Part shown: positions 56,440 to 64,000 of the stretch, piece by piece
How positions within the stretch are numbered: the stretch's first letter is position 1
Layout: every line of letters begins with the position of its first letter
Source of the DNA: Tulasnella sp. 424
Taxonomy: Eukaryota; Basidiomycota; Agaricomycetes; Cantharellales; Tulasnellaceae
DNA length: 64,000 nt
NCBI GenBank assembly: GCA_019633425.1
Contig: WSUB01000111.1
Span: forward strand, 1 to 64,000
Reading direction: 5' to 3'
Notes under the pieces: generated by a model
The model's database searches: none
Told to the model about the DNA's origin: nothing
Seen by the model: only the letters and a program-made list of their open reading frames with translations
Program-made: the position numbers and the translations under genes

Positions 56440-58179
56440 ATGCCCGATCAAACCGACATTCCCAACCAGGATCTTCAGGGCTGTGCTATGGGCGCGTGAG
56501 TTCGAGGCTTCGTTGATCTTTATTGCAGCCGACTTATGCTCGCACTGCTTTGCAGGGTGGCTGAAAACAGGGGAGGGGACTATGGTCTCCACGGAGACAT
56601 TAGAAATCGGCCTGGTGTCCAACTCCAGCCACGGGAAACCGACAAATCAAGCGAGCCAGACCGTCATTTCAATCAAAACGAAGCGCTTCCCGTCCATTCC
56701 TTACCAACCGAGATTTTCCTTCAAATCATTCACCACCACATGCGACCCTACTTTGAAGACTATTATCAGCGTCTCATCAGCCTCACGGAGGTCTGTTCGC
56801 GCTGGTGCTACATCATTCGAGGTTCACCGTCGCTGTGGAGTCAAATACACTTGTCAGACTCGCCCAATGTCGTCGAAATTGCGTTACAGAGGTCATCGAG
56901 CCATCCCCTGGACGTCGTGCTGCACAGAACCGGGCAGGTGCAACGGGAGCAAAGACCGATCTCCTCTCTCACGGCCGCACTAAATCCGCATAAGGATCGG
57001 TGGCGAAGCATGGATGTTTCGGTCCCAAGTCCATGGATGGAAGATGTCATTGACGCCTTGGAAGAGCCAGCTCCCGGTCTGGAGAGGCTATCGTTGACCG
57101 ACGAATTTAACATGGCCAGCACGAGGGAAGTCGATTTCTTTGGAGGAACGGCGCCTCGTTTAACCGACCTTGCTCTGAACGGCGTATCGATTTGCTGGGA
57201 CAGTGAGGTCCTCCACGACTTGACTTTCCTTGATCTCTCGTGGATCAGCTTCCCTTCCACAACGACTATCCTCAACATTCTATCCCATTCCCCTCGGCTC
57301 CAGACCGTGACCATCCATCGATGCACCACCGGGTCAATGGCCAATCCCTCATCTCTTCCCATTCAGCTTATACACATGACATCACTCCAAGTTGACCTTG
57401 GTAGCCTGGATGCAATCGAGGACTTCCTTGGGCATATGGAGCCACCAGCACGATGCTCCCTCACCATGTCTCTCCCGTCAGATGAAAAGGTCGGGGACCC
57501 CCTCCAGCGAAAGCTACTCCAGTGGGTGTCAAAGTGGAAATATCCAGCACTGGTTCCCCTTGACGGGTTGCTGTTAGAGATTGATGAAGGTGATTTGCGG
57601 GTGGAACTCTCTACCACCGACCGTTCGGAGCCCCTTGCCCTCGCCATTGAAAGTTCCGGGGATTCTTGGGTCGATAAATTTCGCCTTTTGTTGCCCCAAC
57701 TCATTGATGCACTCGCATCGTGGACCAGAAACGTCACAACACTTCGTCTCAGGCTCGGATATCCACCCTCGGGCTGTCGCGACCTTTCGCTCAAGCAGTC
57801 TATCATCGAGCAGGTCTCGCGGTTGCCGCCGGTCACATCCTTGGAGCTCTCGGGCATTGAAAGTAGCTCCTTCCTACACGGTCTCAAGCTTGGAGATGTT
57901 TCCTCACTGTTTCGGAACATTCGCGCGCTATCGTTCTTAAAGATCGGCGATTACGAACTCCGTGAGTGCTTGGAATGGATGTGTGAGACGGTCCAACTCG
58001 TCAAAGACGTACCAAAGAGCTCTTTCAATGACCCGAATCACAGAGGGCCAGTTCTGAAAGTGGAATTACGTGTCGCAGACCTCGACACTTTTGACGACGC
58101 CAAGTTGCTGGAGGCTGCTGTGAAGACTGTGGAAGGGCTTGTGGGTTCTGGGAATACCTTGGTTGTACAAGGTGATTAG
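56440..58179 (+). CDS. F-box protein 3
   Basis: Exons 56440-56495 and 56556-58179 join in phase to 559 residues. The first exon encodes MPDQTDIPNQDLQ... The F-box runs from EALPVHSLPTEIFLQIIHHHMRPYF to VCSRWCYIIRGSPSLWSQI. The C-terminal leucine-rich pattern (TDLALNGVSICW, TSLQVDLGSLD, VTSLELSGI) is intact, and the stop follows VVQGD. No lesion was found. Confidence 0.88.
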
Positions 58180-58796
58180 GGTACTCTTTCCTCGGAGTTT
58201 GGGAGGTGCCTAATTCTGGTTATCTTGAAATTGAAGCTTTTGTGCCGCATTACTATTACTCCCCCCCCCCCCCCACACTTACACAATGTTTTAAAAATAA
58301 AAGAAAAAAATTACCGTGTCATTAGTCCAACTGTAACCGTGCCGCGAGGCTTTCGACGGCATAGGGCCGAGAGAACAGTTTTGATTGATGCGATATACAA
58401 CTTGCGGGTTTGTATTTTGGAGGTCCCTCAACCAAAATACAAGAGGAGCTGCATCTTGGCGTCCGGGTGAGGCGCTTCTGGACGATTCAGGCTGATGCGC
58501 GTGCAGTTTGGCTTCTCAATCTTAGATCGAGAATGGGGGAGCTGAGGAGTTGTCGTGTCGGAAGGCAAGGTCGGGCGGAGTTTGGTGGCACGAGAGCCAC
58601 GAGCGACACAAGAGACGATAAAAAAAGGTTTGTATGATAACGGTCAGGGCGTTCAGCTCAGTAGCATGATTGCTTCTGGATTATGTCTCCATGTGGGGAA
58701 CGGCTCTGAGCGTAGAATTCACCGCTGCCTGGCAATCGTCGTCCGTCGGGCGGGTCGCCGCGGAACTGGATCCTAATTCCGACCACCTTCGCAGCC
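58180..58796. other. Spacer between F-box genes 3 and 4
   Basis: It holds a 14-base C run (about 58261-58274), a copy of the conserved downstream block (about 58315-58500) and the gene 4 leader motif (ACCGCTGCCTGGCAATCG at 58721). No gene is supported. Confidence 0.5.
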
Positions 58797-60516
58797 ATGC
58801 ACAATCGAACCAATCCCCTTGAGCAGGATCCCCAGGCCTGTGCTACGGGCGCGTGAGTTTGAGACTTTGATTGCAGACGGCTCATATTCGCAACACGATT
58901 GAAAGCGGAGTAGGGGACGGCAGTCGAGTCAGAAATCGGACTAGTGTTCAACCCCAAGCACCTCAAGAACCCAACAAATTGAGGGTGCCAGATCTCCGTA
59001 TCCGGCAAAATGAAGCTCTTCCCATCCACTCCTTACCAACGGAACTTTTCCTTCAAGCCATTCACCGTCATATGCGACTCTACTTCAAAGACGCTGGGTT
59101 CGACTATTACCAGCGTCTCATCAGCCTCACGGGAGTCTGTTCGCGCTGGTGCAACGTCATTCAAGATTCACCGTCACTGTGGAACCGAATACACTGGTCA
59201 GACCCGTCCGAGGTTGTTGAAATTGCGTTGCAGAGGTCGTCGAACCATCCCCTCGACATCGTGTTGCATGCCGAGTACGGGGAACAGGAACCAAGATATA
59301 TGTCCTGGCTTATGAATGCACTTGGCAGGTATAGGGCTCGTTGGCGAAGCATGGATGTTTCGGTCCCAAGTCCAGGGATGGGAGACATCATTGACGCCTT
59401 GGGAGAGCCAGCTCCCAGTCTGGAGAGGCTATCGTTGACTGAAGAAGATACCACATCCAGCACCGAGGAATTTGAATTTTTAAAGGATCGGCGCCTCGGT
59501 TAACCGAGCTTGCTCTGAACGGCATATCGCTTTACTGGGACAGTGAGGTCGTTCACGACTTGGCCGTCCTTGATCTCGGGTGCATCAGATTCCGCTCCAC
59601 AAACACGATCCTCGACGTTCTCTCTCATTCCCCTCGACTCAGGACCGTAGCCATTTACCAATGCACGACCGAGTCGATAGCCAACCCTTCATCCCCTCCC
59701 ATCCAACTTCGTCACCTGACGTCACTCCAACTTGACCTTGGTGGCCTGGATGCAATCGAGGACCTGCTTGGGCATATAGAGGCACCGGAGCGATTATGCT
59801 CCCTCATCACTTCTCTCCAGCCGGGTGAAGAAATAGAGGGTTTCCTGCGGGTGTTACTCAAGTGGATGTCAAAGTGGAAAATTCAGGATTGGCTCCCTTT
59901 GAAGGGCTGATGTTCGAGGTTAATAGAGATGATTTGCGGGTGGAATTCTCGACCACGGACCGTTCGGAGCCCCTCGTCCTCGTCATTGAAGGTTCCGGGC
60001 CTTCCTGGGTCGATCAGCTTCGCGTAGCATTGCCACAATTCGTCGACGCACTCGGATCTTGGACCAAGGATGTCACGACACTTCGCCTCAGGCTCGGTTA
60101 TCCACCCTCGGGCTGTCGCACCCTCTCCTTCAAGCAGTTTATTATCGAGCAAGTCTCACGGTTACCGCCGGTCACGTCCTTAGAGGTCTCGGGCGTTCAA
60201 GTAAACTCTCTCCTACATGGTCTCGGACTCGAAGACGTTTCCTCGCTCTTTCGGGACGTCTGCACAGTGTCTTTCTTCACGGTACATCCATACGAGCTCC
60301 GTGAGTGTTTGAACTGGATATGTGAGACGGCACAAATCGTCAAAAATGCGGCCAAGGGTTCTTCAGATGAACCGAATGGCACTGTGCATGTCCTGAAGCT
60401 GGAGTTCCATGTCCCAGAGTGTCGCTTCTACCTACCCCGTCTTCGTGGAGGAGGCCGTGAAGGATTTGGAGAGGCTTGCGGGTTCTGGTAATGTATTTGT
60501 TGTAGAGGATGACTAG
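58797..60516 (+). pseudogene. F-box gene 4, frameshifted pseudogene
   Basis: It has the family layout, with a first exon at 58797-58852 (MHNRTNPLEQ..) and F-box text ALPIHSLPTELFLQAIHRHMRLYF..VCSRWCNVIQDSPSLWNRI. Compared with gene 5, one base is missing near 59477, one near 59884, and the frame shifts again near 60440. The splice acceptor before the second exon is also altered (CAACAC in place of GCAGGAC near 58887). The original stop is the TAG at 60514-60516. A truncated product with only the F-box half (to 59503) is conceivable, but the splice damage makes it unlikely. Confidence 0.85.
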
Positions 60517-61471
60517 AACATTCTTTCCGCGGGGTTTCGGCGGGGCCCACTTCTGACTTTCTCATACCTCGAAGATTTAGTTGTGTACTGCATTGCGATA
60601 GGAACGCCATTTCTGCTCGCCTAGCACATTTACAGGATGTTTTCGACACTAAGAAATTAGTTCACCGTGTCATCCGCCTTACAGTAAGCGTGTTGTGAGA
60701 CTTTCGACGACGTAGGGCTGAGAGAACGGATTCGACTGATGCGATGTGGATGCGGGTTTGTATTAGTAGATCCCTCAACCAAAAAAAGAAAGGGAGGAGC
60801 TGCGTCTTGGTGTTCGAGTGAGGTGCTTCTGGAGGATTCAGGTTGATGCACGTGCCGTTTCGGCGATCGGAGGTGAACCGCCGTCGCTTCGGGGGGGGGG
60901 GGCAAGGTCGAGTTTGGTGGCATTGCCAATCACAGCTCCTGGACCCTTACTCAACCATCCATCGAACATTTTGAATAGCATTGACTGTTCTATTTCCGTC
61001 ATTCTTCTTCCCTTTGTTTCTACCTTTAATTCTATCGTGGAACTCCGTCCCCGAAAGATAGCACATGCATACGTATACGTGTGTATTGGTATCGGTGGGA
61101 CCAATTAATGATGAGCCGACGTGTCGTGCAGTGCGAGGTCAAAACTTCAAAGAGTCAGTGGAGTTCGCATCGCTCAGACGATGAAGCATCAAAAAGTCCT
61201 GGCGCCAATGTCGGGGTGCATCGGGTCCGGCTGCTCTCTTGGATATGTAAAACGCCCTCCCAAGCATCGAGGGACACGAGAGGCGATAAATACAGAAAAG
61301 AGGTCCGTTCGATAACGGTCAGGGCATTCGGCTTAGTAGCCGGGTGAGTCCTTCTGGATCATGTCTCCATGCCATGTGGGGTACGCCTTCTGATCGCCGC
61401 AACCTGGGAACCGGCTGTCAGGCGGGTCGCCGCCGGTGCTCGATCCCAATCCCGACCACACCTTCGCAACC
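60517..61471. other. Spacer between F-box genes 4 and 5
   Basis: It holds the third copy of the conserved downstream block (about 60660-60850), a G run near 60890 and the gene 5 leader (CCGCAACCTGGGAACC near 61396; TCTGGATCATGTCTCC near 61352). No gene is supported. Confidence 0.45.
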
Positions 61472-63366
61472 ATGCACGATCGAACGGACACGCTTGAGCA
61501 GGATCTCCAAGCCTGTGCTATAGGCGCGTGAGTTCGAAGGCTTACTTGTTGTGTGTTGATTACAGTCGGGCTCATATTCGGCAACTTCACTTTTGCAGGA
61601 CAGTTGAAAGCGGAGGAGGGGACGGCAGTCGAGTCAGAAATCGGACCGGTGTTCAACCCCAACCACCTCGAGAAACCAACAAATCGAAGGAGCCAGACCT
61701 CCGTCTCCGGCCAAATGAAACCCTTCCCATTCACTCCTTACCAACGGAACTTTTCCTTCACGTCATTCACCATCATATGCGGTCGTACTTCCAAGACTTT
61801 GGGTTCGACTATTACCGGCGTCTCCTTAGCCTCACACGAGTCTGTTCGCGCTGGTGCAAAATCATTCGAAATACGCCATCATTGTGGAACCGAATACATT
61901 GGTCAGACTCGGCCAAGGTCGTTAAAATCGCGCTGCGGAGGTCGTCGAACTATCCCCTGGACATCCTGTTGCATACCGAGCACGTGGAACAGGAGCGAAG
62001 ATATATGCCCTGGCTCATAAACGCTCTTGGCCGGCATAGGGATCGGTGGCGAACCTTGGATATTTCGGTCCCAAGTCCATGGATGAAAGGCGTCATTCAC
62101 GCCTTGAAAGAGCCAGCTCCCAGTCTGGAGAGGCTATCGTTGGCCAAAGATACCACGTACAGCGTCGACGAAGATGACACGTACAGCGTCGAAGAAGATG
62201 ACACGTACGGCAGCGAAGAAGATGCCACTTCCAGCATCGGGGAATTAGATCTTTTTAGAGGATCGGCGCCTCGGTTAAGCGAGCTTACTTTGAACGGCAT
62301 GTCGCATTGCTGGGACAGTGAGGTCATTCACGGCTTGACCGTCCTTGATCTCAGGTGCATCAATTTCCTCTCCGCAAACACGATCCTCGACATTCTCTCT
62401 CATTCCCCTCGCCTCCGGACCTTGGCCATTTACCGGTGCATCACCAAGTCGAGAGCCAACCCTTCATCCCCTTCCATCCAACTTCGTCACTTGACATCGC
62501 TCCGACTTGACCTTGGTCGCCTGGATGCAACTGAGGATCTGCTTGGGCACATCGAGGCATCGGACGGATGCTCCCTCGCTACATATCTCCGGCCGAACGA
62601 AAATTTCGAGGAATTCCTGCAACGACGATTGCTCGAGTGGATGTCAAAGTGGAAACATTCAGCATCGGTTCCCTTCGAGGGGCTGCTGTTAGAGATCGAT
62701 GGAAATGATTTGCGGGTGGAATACTCTACTACAGACCGTTCGGAGCCCCTCGTCCTCGCCATTGAAGCTTCAAGTTGGGAGAATTCCTGGGTCGATCAAC
62801 TTCGCGTAGCGTTGCCGCAACTCATCGACGCACTCGCATCTTGGACCAAGGACGTCACTACACTTCATCTCAGGCTCGGTTATCCACCCTCGGGCTGTCA
62901 CACCCTCTCTTTCAAGCAGTTTATTATCGAGCAAGTCTCACGGCTACCGCCAGTCACGTCCTTGGAGGTCTCGGGCGTTCAACTCGGCAGTCTCCTTAAC
63001 GGTCTCAGACTCGAAGACGTTTCCTCGCTGTTTCGGAACGTCCGCACGCTGTCCTTCTTAAAGATAGGTGTTCAAGAGCTCTGGAGTTCGTTGAACTGGC
63101 TGTGTGAGATGGTGGAAATCGTCAGAGACGCGACCAAGAGCCCTATGGAGGAATTGAATCAAAGAGAGCAAGTTCTGAAACTGAAATTATGCGTCCTAAA
63201 CGGTGTCCCTTCCAACGAGGACTTGTTGTACGGGGCCGTGAAGCGTTTGGAGGGTCTTGTTGGTTCTGGGAATGTCTGGGTTGTAGAGGATGGTTACGGC
63301 ATTCCTTTCGCAGGGTTCGGAGGGACGACCCCAACTATCTTCCAATCGATGATCTCATTGAAATAG
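61472..63366 (+). CDS. F-box protein 5, with acidic repeat insert and C-terminal extension
   Basis: Exons 61472-61527 and 61599-63366 join in phase to 607 residues, 44-51 longer than copies 1-3. The F-box reads TLPIHSLPTELFLHVIHHHMRSYF..VCSRWCKIIRNTPSLWNRI. Two things are odd. An Asp/Glu-rich insert (62149-62240) is made of 24-bp units encoding DDTYSVEE. Also, the family stop after ..VVEDG has mutated from TAG to TAC, so the frame runs 18 residues further to 63366. The leucine-rich body is otherwise like copies 2 and 3. Confidence 0.88.
62149..62240 (+). repeat. 24-bp minisatellite in F-box gene 5
   Basis: Three full units (62149-62172, 62173-62196 and 62197-62220) and a diverged partial unit keep the frame and encode D-T/D-T-Y-S/G-V/S-D/E-E. 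The homologous place in copies 2-4 has a single acidic stretch, so the array expanded in this copy. Confidence 0.8.
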
Positions 63367-63685
63367 GAATGTTGTTGATGCTTTTCCGCACATTTTACGT
63401 GAATTTTTCTTAGTACTGATAACCAAATTTCCCTTGTCGTTCGCTCCATCATAACCATGTTGTGAGGGCTGGACACAAGCTTAAGAGGCGATTAAGAGAG
63501 AAAAAGAGGTTTGTTCGATAACGGTCAGGGCATTCCGCTCAGTAGCCGCATGAGTGCCTCTGGATCATGTCTCCGGGGAACGCCTCCAAGGAGTCTGCCT
63601 CCGAGCAGCAGAAATCACCGCTGCCTGGGAATCGTTTGTCGGGGTCGCCGCGGGCGCTGGATTCTAATTCCGACCACTTCGCACC
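63367..63685. promoter_or_regulatory. Upstream region of F-box gene 6
   Basis: It contains TCTGGATCATGTCTCC (63560), ACCGCTGCCTGGGAATCG (63617) and CCGACCACTTCGC just before the start codon. The downstream block present after genes 2-4 is not recognisable here. No gene is supported. Confidence 0.45.
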
Positions 63686-64000
63686 ATGGACGATCGAATC
63701 GTCACGCTTGAGCAGGATACCCAGGCTTGTGTTACAGACACGTAAGTATGAGGCTTATATTCCGAGGATTTCAGTTGGCTCATATTCGCAACGCTTTGCA
63801 GGATGTTTGAAAGCGGAGGAGAGGGCGGCGGTCCAGAGCTGAGAAATCGGACTGGCGTTCAACTCCAGACACGAAGAGAACCCCACAAAATGAGCGAGCT
63901 AGACCTCCGTTTCAAGCCGAATGAAGTCCTTTCCATCCACTCCTTACCAACGGAACTCTTTCTTCAAGTCATTCATCATCTCATGCGACCCTACTTCAAA
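63686..64000 (+). CDS. F-box protein 6, N-terminal part (cut by window edge)
   Basis: The first exon is 63686-63741 (MDDRIVTLEQDTQ..), the donor is GTAAGT, and the second exon starts at 63802 and is open to the window end. The visible part includes the beginning of the F-box (EVLSIHSLPTELFLQVIHHLMRPYFK). No lesion is seen in this fragment. The rest of the gene lies outside the window. Confidence 0.8.

Overview
The window is nuclear DNA of a filamentous basidiomycete, most likely an Agaricomycete. The evidence is intron-dense genes (50-90 nt introns with clear GT..AG and CTNAC branch sites), a five-exon Rieske gene, NACHT-WD40 genes, F-box gene expansions, a CPL1-like secreted protein and a hAT relic. 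I cannot name a genus from the sequence.

Region 1 (about 0.7-45.7 kb) is an array of four minus-strand NLR-like genes. Each had an N-terminal helical domain, a NACHT NTPase and a WD40 propeller encoded in nine exons. NLR1 (2027-7248) and NLR3 (32169-37345) are intact in every exon and phase I could check, about 1605 and 1592 residues. NLR2 (15882-21091) and NLR4 (37882-42625) keep open NACHT and WD40 exons but carry indels in the first two exons or a lost start codon. A divergently oriented mitochondrial Rieske gene sits beyond NLR4 (44549-45693, intact). Broken copies of its promoter and 5' exons lie beyond NLR1 (three copies) and NLR2 (one copy). The array therefore seems to have grown by duplicating a block that held an NLR plus the housekeeping Rieske gene, after which the extra Rieske copies decayed. 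NLR1 and NLR3, with flanks, are a younger segmental duplication. Degenerate copies of a further low-coding repeat fill the spaces. A truncated hAT transposon (24220-26475), a 446-bp MITE (31136-31581) and one unidentified multi-exon gene (26898-about 28600) interrupt the array.

Region 2 (45.7-51.9 kb) is ordinary genome: a secreted cysteine-rich CPL1-like protein gene (47238-48253, plus) and an intron-rich aldehyde dehydrogenase gene (48851-51145, minus).

Region 3 (51.9-64 kb) is a tandem plus-strand array of six F-box genes with the same two-exon layout, a shared 5' leader and a shared downstream block. Four look intact, one is a pseudogene with three frameshifts, and the last runs off the window edge. 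One member has lost its usual stop codon and gained an acidic minisatellite. Both arrays show birth-and-death evolution. The NLR array, with near-identical WD40 repeats that differ mainly at a few positions, has the form expected of self/non-self recognition receptors.
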